The translations under genes and the position numbers were made by a program. Of a stretch of DNA of 64,000 nucleotides, positions 11,033-24,206 are shown piece after piece (position 1 is the first letter of the stretch; each line of letters opens with the position of its first letter). The notes beneath the pieces were generated by a model. The model did not search any database, was not told where the DNA came from, and was given only the letters and a program-made list of their open reading frames with translations. Origin of the DNA: Hevea brasiliensis (lineage: Eukaryota > Streptophyta > Magnoliopsida > Malpighiales > Euphorbiaceae); the NCBI RefSeq assembly GCF_030052815.1, contig NC_079501.1, positions 78,140,979 through 78,204,978 on the forward strand. Direction: 5' to 3'.

Positions 11033-13610
11033 TTGATGCCTATGACTATGAATACTGATTCTACTCCAGAAGAGTTAGCAAACTCTATACAAATTGGGAA
11101 CAAAAAAGGAATTTTATTTACTGATGCCGATTTGCCGAGAGATGGGAGAAACCACAATAGAGCTCTGTTCATTAAAGTTGAAATTCAAGGGAAAGTCACT
11201 AGTTGCATAATGGTGGATGATGGTTCTGTTAGTAGTATGCCCTAGAGCATATCATTTTGTATGTATATTGTATATATTTTTATTAATAAAAGGCAATTTT
11301 ACTTTTCTGTTTACATAATTTATTTATGTGTAATTGAAAAGGTCCATTGATATTTTATTAGAAATTCTATTATTAAGTTGTTAAGAATATGAGTAACAAT
11401 ATTTCTAATATAAAGTATCATAAATTGGTTCACAATCGAAGATACTTCACAAAGGACATGACTTATCCAGAAAGGTTGTAATCATATTTGTTCCAAAAGT
11501 ATTTATATGAGATATAAATAAGTTAGAGTGGTGAGTCTCATGCTACATAACAAACATGATAGGCACTTATACATGATAAGTATGCCGAACTAGTGACGCT
11601 TATGACAAGCACATGGAGTTTACTTTTATCAATGCATCGTCATATATCATATCAGTGCATGTAATCTTTAGACCTGAGATAACACAATTATCTTGTATAT
11701 AAGTGGTTTAAGTTTGATACTGCTTTTATACTCATACTGTGTATGGGTATATGGACATGTGTTGGCTCCAACTAGTTATATATGGAGATAGGTATTGATC
11801 AAGATGGAATCTGTTATCCTAAGTAAATAGGGATAAAATCCTATGTTTATTTAATTATTCTTGATGATTCAAGTTTCTGGCCAGGATAGATAGATTTAGT
11901 TAGAAAAGAGTTTCTGATAAGAAAATCTGATTAATCAAGAATTGGAATTAAAAGATAACATAATATTCATAGTAAATGGAGTTTGACATTAACCATGACT
12001 CCAGCTAGAATTGGAATTTTGTAACGGAGAGATTCTAGTGTATGAAAACATATAATTAAAGGTTTATTTAAGGTATTCCTTATTATTGATTAGGTGGCCA
12101 TGGCATGCTATGCTAGGTGTCAACCATTGTCTACGAGATGCCTAAAATGATTTAGAGAAATTATTTAGGGTAAGAAAGAGTTCTAATGATATTAAGAGTT
12201 AATATCATTTATCATTGCCAATAAGTAATAAGCCTAGTAAGTCACACATCTACACAAGTTAATCACCAAGTAAAATGTGATTTAATTGATTAATTAAAGA
12301 GTTTAATTAATTAATTAATTAGGTTTGGTTTGCAATAAGATTGCAAAGTCCTTAGCATGACTTGAAACCAAATCTAGGTCATTAGATGTATAATATAAAT
12401 TAAATTTATATTTAAAGTGTTTAAATATGAATTTAATTGTGAGAAATTAATTAATTAATGGAGATTAATTAATCAATTAATTTATATTTGATATAAATTA
12501 ATTTGAAGAGGAGAAATTATAATTTTGGGTTGAAAACTCAAATTAAAATTTAAAAGTAAGATTAATTCATATGGTGACATGTGGCACCATGAAATGGTGA
12601 CACATGGCACCATAAAAGCTTGTCATTTGTCTTCTAATAATGTAAGATGATAAAAGTCAAGATTCAATCTACCTTTGACAAGTGGCTTAATGTGATTAAG
12701 TCTTCCAAAAGTAAGATTTGATCCTAAGGTGACATGTGGCAAGGGAGTTAGTAAGGGTTGACTTATGTATATAAGTGAAAAAGGAAGAAAGAAAATAAAT
12801 TTCTTCTCCCTCTTCCCATTTGGACGGCAACACTGCTCCCTTCCCTCTTCATCTTTTCTTTTCATTAATTCAAAAGGAAATTGTTGATTTCCTTTGAATT
12901 AAAATTGCTAGAAAGTGTTTCTAGTTTCCCATACATCCCCAAACCTTCACTAAAGCAAAAACCCCAATTACAAGTGGTTGGCAAGGCTTGGGAAGCTAAA
13001 ATTGAGGCTGCCATTACTGCCATTGATGAGCTTGTGGTGGACAAGCTAGAGGGACAACAATTGGAGTCCTAAGAGCATCCTAAGGAAGAGAGATTCATTG
13101 ATTGTGTACCTTGGAGGTTAGTACTCAAAATCCCTCTTTTAGTCAGGGTTTAATGAATTAGTTTTTTAATTTACAATCTTAAATGGCAAATAAAATTTTA
13201 ATGCATACTAAAATGTGTTTTGGTATGCTTTTGGGCATTGGAAATTGATTAGGCATATAAAGCACTTTGTATGATGCATGTAACCTTAGATTGAATTTTA
13301 AAATTCAATGTTCTAATGCCCTCAAATCCATGCTTCCCTGCCTTTAGGTTCTACTATTATAAGAGCATATGATGATACAAAACGTGTAGTGTAAGGCACT
13401 TTTAATGCCATTATAAAGGTTAGGCCAATTGAGACTGAGGTTGAGTTCACCGTGATTGACATACCAGTAACCTTTGCTTTATTATTGGGTCGACCATGGT
13501 ATCACCCATTAGGAGGAGTTCCATCAACCCTGCACTAGAAGATCAAGCTGCCTATGAGTAGTTCTATAATCATTGTTTCTACTGAGGAGAACAATGTAGT
13601 AAACCTTGTA
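11033..13610 (+). pseudogene. Tat-type aspartic protease remnant split by a family-A LTR
   Basis: The left part (11033-11226) reads KVEIQGKVTSCIMVDDGS, with DDG at the place of the catalytic D-S/T-G. The right part (from 13347) reads RAYDDTKRVV, then VEFTVIDIPVTFALLLGRPW and GGVPSTLH. The latter is the conserved C-terminal half of Tat proteases, with LLGRPW in the flap/core region. The 2120-bp insertion between them is bounded by GGTTC on both sides, and removal of the insert plus one GGTTC keeps the frame. A TAG sits at 13536 where related proteins carry glutamine. The expected residues just after DDGS are missing, so some deletion preceded the insertion. Confidence 0.75.
11227..13346 (+). 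repeat. Family-A LTR, probably a solo LTR, in the Tat protease
   Basis: The element begins TGTTAGTAGTATGCCC and ends CCCTGCCTTTA, and is flanked on both sides by GGTTC (11222-11226 and 13347-13351), a 5-bp target duplication typical of LTR-element integration. It is 2120 bp long and contains no protein-coding domain, which fits a solo LTR left after LTR-LTR recombination. Compared with the copies at 28040-30145 and 14303-30394 it is collinear throughout. The 3' end TTTA rather than the usual CA is shared with the 28040 copy. The class (copia or gypsy) cannot be decided without an internal region. Confidence 0.8.
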
Positions 13611-14302
13611 GCAGCTCATGGCCAACACATAGATGGTTTTTCAGATGGTTGGTATGATCAAGGCCGAGCAAGCAAGTGTTGAAGTGAGCATGGAAGAGAG
13701 TCTCAGTAATGATGAAGAAGATGAACTGGACAAAGGGAACAGGATTAGGTAAAACTTACAAAAGAGCTACTACTTTGCCAGAGTTCGACGGTCAATAAAA
13801 TAAGAGTGGCTTATGTTATGTGGCTACTAAAGAAGAGAAAATGATAGGAGATGGTGATCATATCCCTCCCTTACATGAAACATTTGTCCAAGATCAAGAG
13901 GATCATCCACTAAATGGCTATCCTGAACTCATCTGGTATCTCAAAAAGGAGGAGCTGAGTTTTGAAATTTTCTCAAACATTGTCAAGTTGGTCAAAGAGG
14001 AGAAGAAAGGTGAAGGGCTAACCGAGTAGCTACTCATTATTGACGAGTATCTTAAAGCAATGGAGATTGTCCTTACTCTGCCTGCCACATCAGAGAAAGA
14101 TGTTACTGAGTCCTTCTAAAAACAAGCCATTGAAGTGCTTAAAGTCACTTTTAATATTTTTCCAGAGTCTTTCTGATGTAATCTTTGAGAACCTTGATGA
14201 TGTAATAATCTCCTCACTTTTTGAGGAAGACTCTATTTTTACCACTAAAAAGAATGTAATGCCTAATGTTTTTGCTTATTTGTGTGATGTGTCTGTGGAT
14301 GG
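13611..14302 (+). pseudogene. Tat pol linker between protease and RT, decayed
   Basis: Open pieces at 13820-14029 (MATKEEKMIGDGDHIPPLHE...) and 14040-14321 continue the plus-strand Tat reading, with stops between them. They match the poorly conserved acidic stretch that links protease and RT in Tat elements. The last piece ends CDVSVD just before the reversed LTR. The reading resumes with ETMHEIHEAYTS at 30395 after that insertion. No enzymatic motif lies in this part. Confidence 0.6.
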
Positions 14303-15797
14303 TGAAGGCTTGGAAGCATGAATTTAAGGGCATTAGAGCATTGAATTTTAAAATTCAATCTAGGATTGCATGCAACATACTTAATGAGTTATGTGCCTAA
14401 TCAATTTCCAATACCCAAAAGCATATTAAAACTCATTTTAGCATGCATTAAAGGTTCATTTTCCATCAAGAATTGAATTTTAGAAATTTAATTCATTAAA
14501 CTCTAACTAAAAGAGGGATTATTGAATACTAACCTCCAAGGTGCACAATCAATCAATCTTTCTCCCTTAGGGTTCTCTTAGGACTCTAATTGTTGTCCCT
14601 CTAGCTTGTCCACCACAAGCTCACCATTTGCACTAATGGCAGCCCCTAAATGTCCCTTTAAGAACTTGACAACCACTTAAATCTTAGGGGTTTTGCTTTG
14701 GTGAAGGTTGAATGGATGTATAAAACTAGAAACTCTTCCTAGTTGTTTTAATTCAAGAAAGAGAAAGCTTCCTCTTCTTGTATCAATGAAGGAAAGAATA
14801 AAAGGAGAGAGAAAAATGGATGGGTTGCCGTCCAAATGGAAGAGGAGGAAGAAAAATTGTTGTCTTTTTCTTTATTCCTTTCACTTACATAAGTCAAACT
14901 TTACTTACTCCCTTCCCACATGTCACCATATGATTTAATATTACTTTTGTTTGACTTAATCTCATCAAGCCAAGTGTCAAGGTCCAATTAAATCACTAAA
15001 AGGTAGTCTTCCATCATGGGAAGACAAATGGCATAATCACATAGGTGCCACATGTCACCATCTCATAGTGCCACGTGTCACCATGTGAAAAGATCATTTT
15101 GCCCTTATGTATATCCTTGAGTTCTTAACCCAAAATTATTATTTCTCTTCTTCAAAATAATTTATATCACATATAAATTAATTAATTAATTAATCTCCAT
15201 TAATTAATCTCACAATTAAATTCATATTTGAACCCTTTAAATATAAATTTAATTTATGCTATACATCCAATAACCTAGATTTGATTTCAAGTCATGCTAG
15301 GGACTTTGCAATCTATTGGAAACCAAATCTAATTAATTAATTAATTAATTAAACTCTTTAATTAATCAATTAAATCACATTTTACTTGGTGATTAACTTG
15401 TGTAGATGTGTGACTTATTAGGCTCATTACTAATTGGCAATGAGAAATAATATTATCTCTTAATATGATTAGAACTCTTTCTTACCGTAAATGATTTCTC
15501 TAAATCATTTTAAGTATCTCATATGCCATAGTTGACACCTAGTATAGCATGCCATGACCACCCAATCAGTAATAAGGAATACCTTAAATGAACATTTAAT
15601 CATATATTACCATGTACTAAAATCTCTTCGTTACAAAATCCCAATTCTAGTTGGAGTCATTGTTAATGTCAAAATCCATTTGCTATGAACATGATGTTCT
15701 CTTTTAATTCCAATTCTTTATTAATTAGATTTTCTTGTCAGAAACTCTTTTCTGACTAAATCTATTTGTCCTGACTAGGAACTTGAATCATCATTAA

Positions 15798-18700
15798 TGT
15801 AACACCCCTATTTGTATAGCCTGGAATATTTCACTGTTCCGGTGATCGGAGTCTGTCCGGACAATTAAGGGGATTAGAACCACACTTAAGACGACTAGAT
15901 AAGTCATAAATACAAATAATTAGTAATTGTCAATTAGTTAAGTATAAATAAGAAAAACAAAACATAAGAAGTTAACGAGCCGAGAGTCACAGCGATGGGT
16001 GACCTTCTCGAGAAGGACTGCGAAGTCAATTTAAACTCAAATTTCGAACTGTAAAATGTGACGCCACGGTCCTTAAGACTATTACAAACACAGTGGAAAA
16101 GAGAAAATCACAAAAAAGAATTGTTAAGTAGGTCAAATAATTAGGTCAGGGATCATGAAGAAATATTGAATTATTTGCAAACCTGATCAAACTGGCGAGA
16201 GGCAATTTGGTCAATTGACCCCGAGAGTTGACTCCTATCCTAACTGTCAAATAAAATCAGAAAAAAAGAAAATTTCAGAGTCGGGAATTAAATTAAATAA
16301 CTAATGAAAAAATAAATGAAAAAAAAAGAAGAAAAGTTGAAAAAGTAATGACATCATGTGGTGACATAAGCATGATGCAATAAATTTTTATTTTTAAAAA
16401 TTGAAATTTTGGGATAATTTCTAACAATTAAAAGGCAAATTAAGAAAAGAAAAAATTTGGTCTTCCTTCTTATCTTCAAGCTGTCCATTCTCTCTCTCCC
16501 ATCTCTTTCATTTCCTTCATGAAACCTCCATTGAAGCCCACCTAAAGCTCTCTTAAACCCTAAATTTTGCCATGAAATCCCTACATCCCTTAACTAAAAC
16601 TTGTGTTTAAGCTTTGATAAGAAGATTAGGAGTAAATAAATCAAGCAAAGTTAGAAGAATTGGAGATATAAATTCTACTCACTTAAGGTAAGCTAATCCA
16701 ACCTTTCTTTTTAGTATACATGATGGATTTAGGGTAGAAATGGATGAGATTATATGAAGAAATTAGAAAAAAATTGCATGATTAGGAAGAGATGGAATTT
16801 CGGCCAGCATGTGTGGGGGTATGATTTGCATGGTTTGATTGAATTAGAGGGGAATATGAACATCAAGTAGTTGAATGATTATGGTTATATGTTTTGAATT
16901 AGCTAAATGCAATGAATTGGTGAACTAGGATTTTGGACACTTAGGGTTTAGGAGTAAAAAATGTGAGAAATTGTGAAATTATGTGTTTGACCTAGTTTGA
17001 GGTGAGAAATGGTCATTTGTGACCAAATGAAGTGTATTGGAAGTGTTAGAATTGAGTTTAAATTCGGATTGAATGTGGTCATGCTGCTGGCAGCAGGACC
17101 AAAGTCCCTTTGAGGGACCAAAACTGAAAATTTACAAGTCCAATTGGTATGAGACCAATTTGGAATGAAAATAGACACAAAATGACACAATTTTCATTTA
17201 GGAATCATGCCCAAAAAGTGACCAAAACCTAGTGAACAAATTGACCAAATCCGGATTTTCTCAGTCTGACCTGTACAAAAATGACCAAATGAACAATTGG
17301 CCATAACTTGAGCTAGGCAGATCTAAATGACCTGAACTTTTACCAGTGGACAGCTGAGATATAGACCTAAAACTTTCATGAAGAATACAAACCCAAATTA
17401 TGCCATTAACCAAGTCATTTGGCCACCCAAAATTGGTAACCTAAAACTGCCAGAACCAGAATTTGCCCAAAAATCTAGGTTAAGTCCAATCCGGCAGCCA
17501 TGATTCAAATGGCTATAACTTGAGCTACAAAACTCCAATTAGAGTGATTCAAAAAGGAGAATAAATTTAAGACAATAGAGAACATTTTCTATGAAGAAAG
17601 TTTTGTCAAATTCTAACAGAAAAATGACCAATGGAATAGTGCAATTTAAGACACCAAAACTGAAAATTTGCAAATTTGCCTAAAAGATTTAGAATTTGAG
17701 TAAACAACCAAAACTAACAAATTTAGTGACCAAAATGTAGTATGTGAGTGAAGTTGGAATTCCCATACCTATTAAGCCTTAGAAAGTCAACAAATTGACT
17801 TGAATAGTGTAGTGAATAGTAACCCCGAAACACAAAATTTAAAGAACATCAAGTTTAGCACATTAGAGCTAGGTAAAAGTGAATTTAAATTTATTTTTGG
17901 ATTTATGCTAAGTTATGATACTGAAATACTGTGAAACTATGTGTTTCAGTGGAAAAGAACATCGGGAAAGAACTCGAGGAATCGAGTCAAGGCCAAGAGG
18001 CGGCTCGCTTAAGGTTTGTGCACAACGTAGAATTTCTGTAAATTTTCTTCTGCATATTGTTTTGAATAATTTGAAATATTGAATTGTGACATCATTATGA
18101 TGAAGTATTTATGATGCTTTTGATTTAAATTGTTGAAAGTTATTTGTGTATATTTGAATTGGCAATGTTTAGTAAATTGTTAAGATAAGTTTTGAAACTA
18201 CAGTGTCATGACCATATATTTGAACACCTCGCTAGCATGACTAGTGGGGGTAATCAGTTTCCAATTTTGATTCCTTCTCTGGCTGAAGTGTTGAGGTGTA
18301 TGCCAGTAGAAGAAGAAATTGAATGGATATCCATATATTTGAGCTAACTAGCCTTGTGATGTGACTTCTCCTTAGCCTCTGGCTATTGAGATTATATTTG
18401 TTTCGAATGGCATGATGTAACTGTGGGTTTTATGAAATTGGTTTTGACACTTCAAAATGAAATTGTTTGGATTAAAAATCTCATAATTCATGTTTCGTGT
18501 TTAACTCTCATGCTCAGTCCAATTTTTGAATAAATGTGATTTAAATTCTGCATAAAGATTATTTTAGTATGTTGTGCACTACTGAGTCCTAGTACTCAGC
18601 AATGGCTGTTGTTGCTGTCGCAGATTTAAAGACTAGAGAAGTAGCAGAGTGAGCTGCTGAGGATTGTGGAGCGACTTACCTTGAAGGTATATCGGGTATA

Positions 18701-19344
18701 TTTTATACCCTGATTGTAAATATTTATTTTAATATATGTAATGCATGTAAATGTATGGACATGTTAAATTGATCTTGAGTAGCTTGTATAAAGCTTGTAT
18801 AAAGTTTGTAATAAATTTTAGTTTGGATTTTCCTAATGTAAATTTTTAGTATGATGTATATAAATTGTTTTATCTTTAATAAAATATGAATGGAAATATT
18901 TTATTTTAATTTGAATGAAATTGATTGATAGTATCTTGATGATTACTGAATTTTTGGAAATTGAGAAATGATGATTGTTAAATTTTGAAACTTAGGAAAT
19001 TGGTTGGGATTGTTGTGGAGTTGTTGAAATTGTGGAGGTAAATTATTAGAAGTGCTTTTTACAGGTATTTGAAGAACTATTTTCTCAAAATACAGACGGC
19101 ACTCTGCCGAAATTTTTATAAAATTTACTGAAAAATAAAATGGGCAAAAAATTTTTAACTAGTTTTCAGTTTTGAATAAATAATTTTAATACCTATTAGA
19201 AAATGCTCACCACTTATAAAAGTAAGAAAATTATTTTAAAATCCCTTGTAGGATACTTAATGAGTTATCGGTAGGTGAAGTTCGGTAGTTCATTAGGTAT
19301 TCTACGGGATCATGTTATGCCTTACAAAGGGGTAAGATGTGACA
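15798..19344 (+). repeat. 5' LTR of gypsy-1
   Basis: Starts TGTAACACCCCTATTTGTATAG and ends GGTAAGATGTGACA, 3547 bp. It is collinear with the 3' LTR at 24207-27916, apart from small indels and the LINE fragment in the latter. Near the right end it has GTATAAAGCTTGTATAAAG and AATAAA-like phrases that could serve 3'-end formation. No protein is encoded; short open frames here are not conserved as protein. Confidence 0.92.
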
Positions 19345-19352
19345 TGTTTTAG

Positions 19353-19364
19353 TGGTATCAGAGT
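19353..19364 (+). promoter_or_regulatory. Primer-binding site of gypsy-1 (initiator-Met tRNA)
   Basis: TGGTATCAGAGT lies 8 bases after the 5' LTR end. It matches the TGGTATCAGAGC complement of plant initiator methionine tRNA except for the last base. It is the expected primer site for minus-strand DNA synthesis. Confidence 0.9.
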
Positions 19365-19534
19365 AAATTTTTTTGAAGTATGTTTTAACTTGAGAATTTG
19401 TGTCTTTCCTTATTAAGTACAACTGCTCAATGTCCATATTTGTTACATACAGTGTATTACATCATAAATATGAACTAACGAAGGGAAATCTCCATGTGTT
19501 ACTTGTTCAGGAGATACCCTAACTTCAGACTGAA

Positions 19535-20764
19535 ATGGAAGAAGGGGATCGCTCAGTCGAGCAATCTGTTGAAGCTGAGGCACAAGGGGAAGCCCCAGCT
19601 TTACAGAATGTCAGTGGATTAGTAGCACCAGCCCCACAAATGCCGCAGTTTCCTGCATAGTTTGCACAGCAGATGGTTGCGATATTTCAACAAATGGCTA
19701 GGGCTTTGCCTGCTCAAGCTTCACCCCAGACACCTGTGGCACAACCACTGCCTGCAGCCAGACAGTATGATAAGTTATTGAAGTATGGGGCTATAGAATT
19801 TAAGGGTACAGTAGACCCACTTGAGGCAGAGCAATGGCGTGAAAGAATGGATAGGGTGTTCAAGAAGCTGCACTGCCAAGGTGAATTGAAGTTTGAATAC
19901 TCTGTGTCACTACTGCAAGGGGATGCGTATAATTGGTAAAAAACCATCCCCTACAGCTTGGCTGAACCACCAGTACTAAACTGGGATGACTTCATCAGAG
20001 AATTCAGATAGAAATATATCCCAGATGCATATGTTGATCAGAAGCTACAAGAATTACTGAGTCTGAAACAAGGGAACAGATCAGTGGCAAAGTATGAGAG
20101 GGAGTTCTCCCGTTTAAGCCACTATGCTGGGAGTCTCCTTTCTACCAGCAAGGAAAGGTGCAAGAGATTTGAGACTAGTTTGAAGCCCAGTTTGATGATG
20201 CAAGTTGGGGGATTCAGGCACAGCAACTTCTCAGAGCTCATTTCTCAAGCACTTGAGCTAGAAAGGATTGAATCAGAAGCAACACCTGTAAAAGAAAAAT
20301 TAGAAAAAGTTAAGAAATCAGAGAAAGACAAGGGAGAAAAGTCAGTAGAGCCAAGTTCTGGTAGTACTTCTGGGAAGAGAAAGAAATTTGGTAGACCTAG
20401 AAGAGGTCGAGGTGGAAGATTTGGAAGGGGTCGATTCTTTGGACAGAGACCCCCTAGGCCTGGTCAGCAGTCGAGCAGGAGTTCATATCCTGGCCGCCCC
20501 TATGAGACTTGTGGCAAGATTCATGGGTGAGAATGCTATTGGGCTATGAAAGCCTGCTTTAACTGTGGAGGCAAGGGCCATTTAGCTAAAAACTGCACTA
20601 GTGCTCCTAAATATGGTCCAGCTCCTACGACTGCAGAAGTATCTATTCAGAGTCCTGCTTCCAGAGGTTCACAATCAGTTGGCAGAGGTAGAGGCACTGC
20701 TTCTAGCAGTTAGGGCACGGTTGGTCAGTCAGCACAAGGAAGTGCTTCAGCCAGAGTTTACACG
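19535..20764 (+). pseudogene. gypsy-1 gag (capsid and nucleocapsid), broken
   Basis: ATG 19535 (MEEGDRSVEQSVEAEA) is the first start after the primer site and opens the frame that leads into pol. A proline- and glutamine-rich head is followed by the retrotransposon gag domain (KFEYSVSLLQGDAYNW, then KYIPDAYVDQKLQELLSLKQ, then VAKYEREFSRLSHYAG). After that come a basic GR-rich segment (RRGRGGRFGRGRFFG) and a CCHC zinc knuckle, CFNCGGKGHLAKNC. Gag would build the particle and bind element RNA. In-frame stops lie at 19658, 19937, 20009, 20528 and 20711. Most look like C-to-T type changes of glutamine codons. Confidence 0.88.
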
Positions 20765-21240
20765 ATGAGACAACGAGAAGAGGCTGAGACTTCTGATGTT
20801 GTAGCCGGTACATTCTCTATCTCTGATCAAGAAGTATTTGTGTTGTTTGATCCGGGTTCAACCCATTCATATATTAGTGCTAGCATAGTCAGTTCACTTG
20901 CTGTTCCATGTGTCCAAATGGGTTTTGAAGTGCTAGTAACTAGTCCGTTAGGACAAGAGGTCCGGGTCAACAGAATTTATAAGGACTGTCCTTTAGTGAT
21001 CCAAGGACATGTTTTTCTGTCAGATTTGATTGAAATGCCCTTCAGAGAGTATGATATCATCTTGGGCATGGATTGGTTAGCCAGGCATCACGCCATGATT
21101 GACTGTAGACTGAAGACAGTCACTTTTGGTCTCCCTCTGTATGGTGATGTGATAATACATGGGGAGAGGCATTTACTGCCATCAAACATTATTTCGGTTG
21201 CACTAGCCAGAAGGATGATCAGAAAGGGGTGGCACATGTG
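20765..21240 (+). pseudogene. gypsy-1 aspartic protease
   Basis: Open for 158 codons in the gag frame. [12 protein letters not shown] carries the catalytic D-x-G-S/T motif as DPGST. Further on, DIILGMDWLARHHAMIDC is the conserved hydrophobic-Gly-Met-Asp-Trp segment that marks chromovirus proteases. The enzyme would cut the Gag-Pol precursor. The frame runs into TGA at 21239, and the downstream pol reads in the next frame from about 21229. A small indel near 21215-21235 is therefore the lesion. Confidence 0.9.
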
Positions 21241-22776
21241 ATAGACACCCAAGTGGGGAGTCCAGCACTAAAGGACATCTCTACAGTATGTGACTTTCCG
21301 GATGTGTTTCCTGATAAATTGCCAGGATTACCTCTAGAAAGAGAGGTGCAGTTTGAGATTGATGTTATGCCTGGTGTGGACCCAATCTCTATAACACCAT
21401 ATAGAATGGCACCTGTAGAATTGAAAGAGTTGAAAGTGCAGTTGCAAGAACTACTTGACAAGGGCTTTATCCGCCCTAGTATGTCACCTTGGGGAGCGCC
21501 AGTGTTGTTTGTTAAGAAGAAGGATGGCACTCTCCGTTTATGCATTGACTATCGGCAGTTGAATAAGGTGACAATAAAGAATAGATATCCATTGCTCCGC
21601 ATTGATGACTTGTTTGATCAGTTGAGGGGTGCAGCTGTGTTCTCCAAAATTGACCTGAGATCATGTTATTATCAGTTAAAAGTACAAGAGCAGAGTATTC
21701 CTAAAACTACCTTCAGAACCCACTATGGCCATTATGAGTTCTTGGTCATGCCATTCGGGTTGACTAATGCTCCGGCTGCTTTTATGGATCTGATTAACAC
21801 TATCTTCAGACCATACCTCGATCAGTTTGTTGTGATATTCATAGATGATATATTGGTTTATTCAAGGAGTGCAGAAGAGCATGACAGACATCTGCGGATT
21901 GTGCTACAGACTTTGAGGGAGAAATAGCTATATGCCAAATTGTCGAAATATGAATTTTGTCTGAAGAAAATATCTTTCTTGGGGCATGTAGTATCAGAAG
22001 AGGGCATCAAGGTAGATCCAAGTAAGATAGAAGCTATCCTTAATTGGAGGCCACCCAGAAATATCACGGAGATTTGCAGTTTTCTGGATTTAGCTGGATA
22101 CTACAGTCGGTTTGTGAAGGGATTCTCCATGTTGGCATCTCCATTGACCAAGCTGCTTAGGAAAGATGTGAAATTTCAGTGGACGGATAAATGCCAGCAG
22201 AGTTTTGATGAATTAAAGAGATGTTTGACTGAGGCTCCAGTCCTGACTTTACCTACTCCGGGTAAAGAATATACAATTTATAGTGATGCTTCTCACAATG
22301 GGTTAGGCTGTGTGTTGATGCAAGATCGAAATATCATTGCCTATGCATCACGCCAGCTAAAACCGTATGAGAGGAATTATCCGACACACGACTTGGAGCT
22401 GGCAGCTATTGTGTTTGCTCTTAAGATCTGGAGGCACTATTTGTATGGGGAGAAATGTTACATCTACATAGATCATAAGAGTTTAAAGTATTTGGGCACC
22501 CAGAAAGAGTTGAATTTGAGACAGAAGAGATGGTTAGAGTTGATAAAAGACTATGATTGTCTGATAGACTATCAGCCAGGGAAAGCTAATGTGGTGGCTA
22601 ACGCCTTAAGTCACAAGACTATGGCAAGTCTACAGATTACTCCTTTGTTTATGGTACATGAGTTAAGATCATTGAATGCCAGCTTAGAGATTAATGATGA
22701 TGGGCAGACAGCAGTTGCATGGCATGTACAGCCAGTGTTGATTGATCAGATCAGATTGGCTGCTCAGAATGACTAG
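21229..22776 (+). pseudogene. gypsy-1 reverse transcriptase and RNase H
   Basis: RT starts with [20 protein letters not shown] and continues through [20 protein letters not shown] to [20 protein letters not shown], where F-I-D-D holds the catalytic aspartates. RNase H follows with [18 protein letters not shown] and [20 protein letters not shown]. RNase H ends near [16 protein letters not shown], the Gly-Lys-x-N-x-V-A-(D/N)-A-L-S signature at the junction to integrase; the usual Asp is Asn here. Stops at 21925 and 22774 (TAG) break the frame. The first stands where related elements read REK-Q-LYAK. These enzymes would copy element RNA to DNA and remove the RNA strand. Confidence 0.92.
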
Positions 22777-24160
22777 AAGTATCAGAAATTATTAGAAGAA
22801 GTCCGGCAGGGCAAGAAATCAGAATTCTCAATCAGAGATGATAGTCTACTACTACACCAGGGCAGAATATGTGTTCCTAATGATGTTGATTTGAGGCAGA
22901 TCATATTGAAGGAAGCACATGAGTCTCCTTTTGCTATGCACCCTGATGGCACAAAAATGTATAGGGGCCTAAAGGAGCATTACTGGTGGATGAGTATGAA
23001 AAGAGATGTGGCAGAGTTTGTTTCCAAATGCCTAACTTGTCAGCAAGTGAAGGCAGAGCATTAAGTACCTGCTAGGTTGTTACATCCACTATCAGTACCA
23101 GAATAGAAATGGGAGAGAATAACGATGGATTTTGTGATGGGACTTTCGAGAACACAGAAGAGTCATGATGCAGTATGGGTCATTGTCGACAGACTGACCA
23201 AGTCTGCTCATTTTCTGCCAGTCCGGATGGACTACAGTTTAGAAAGATTGGCTAGGTTGTACATTGATGAAATTGTGAGACTACATAGAGTGCCAGTATC
23301 CATTGTATCAGACAGAGATCCTAGGTTCACTTCTAGATTCTGGGGTAGTCTTCAGAGAGCCCTAGGAACTAGATTGAACTTCAGTACTGCGACAGACAGA
23401 TGGCTAGTCTGAGAGGGTAATTCAGATCTTGGAGGACATGCTACGGGCTTGTGTGATTGAATTTGAGGGCAGTTGGGACACACACTTGCCTTTAATTGAG
23501 TTTGCTTACAACAACAGCTACCAATCTAGCATTGGAATGCCTCCATATGAAGCTTTGTATGACAGAAAATGTAGAACCCCGTTGTGTTGGGATGACGTGG
23601 GTGAAAGAAAGATGATTAGACACGAAATTGTTCAGCAAACTGAAGAGAAGATTAGGGTGATCAGAGATCGACTTAAGACTGCATCAGACCGTCAAAAGTC
23701 CTACCTTGATTTGAAGAGAAGGGATATTGAGTATGCAGTGGGTGAGAAAGTATTCCTCAAGGTTTTCCCTTGGAAGAGAATTATGAGATTCGGCAGAAAG
23801 GGGAAACTGAGTCCTCATTTCATTGGGCCATATGAGGTTCTGGAAAGAGTGGGTCCTTTCGCATATTGTTTGGCACTAACTCCAGAGTTGGAGAAGATAC
23901 ATAATGTCTTTCATGTGTCCATGTTGAGGAGGTATCGATCAGACCCATCTCATGTACTATCAGTAGAGAAAATTGAAGTGAATCCAGACCTCACATATGA
24001 GGAAGAACCCATAGAGATTCTGGCTTATGAGGTGAAGCAGCTACGGAACAAGCAAATACCGTTAGTGAAAGTGCTGTGGAACCATCATTCGGGCCAGGAG
24101 ACTACTTGGGAATGAGAGGATGACATGAGGAGACAGCACCCACAATTGTTCAGAGATTGA
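22777..24160 (+). pseudogene. gypsy-1 integrase with C-terminal chromodomain-like region
   Basis: The zinc-binding part reads HPDGTKMYRGL...[12 protein letters not shown]. The catalytic core shows MDFVMGL (first Asp) and [16 protein letters not shown] (second Asp). The third acidic residue should lie near 23400, but a small deletion with frameshift there removes the usual phrase before GQSERVIQ. The GPY/F module is visible (LSPHFIGPYEVLERVGPFAY). A C-terminal stretch, VKVLWNHHSGQETTWE, is the conserved end of Tekay chromodomains. Stops lie at 23062, 23104 and 24113; the natural end is TGA at 24158-24160. Unlike gypsy-2, no intron interrupts RVIQ-ILEDML. Confidence 0.9.
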
Positions 24161-24190
24161 TACCAGGTAAAATTTCGAGATGAAATTTAT

Positions 24191-24206
24191 TTAAGGGGGG
24201 GAGAAT
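24191..24206 (+). promoter_or_regulatory. Polypurine tract of gypsy-1
   Basis: TTAAGGGGGGGAGAAT directly precedes the TG of the 3' LTR at 24207, the expected position for the plus-strand primer. Confidence 0.88.

Noticed and set aside
19535..24160. Integrated plant pararetrovirus instead of a retrotransposon
   Set aside because: True LTRs, a target duplication, Met primer site, polypurine tract and an integrase with chromodomain are all present; there is no movement-protein-like frame.
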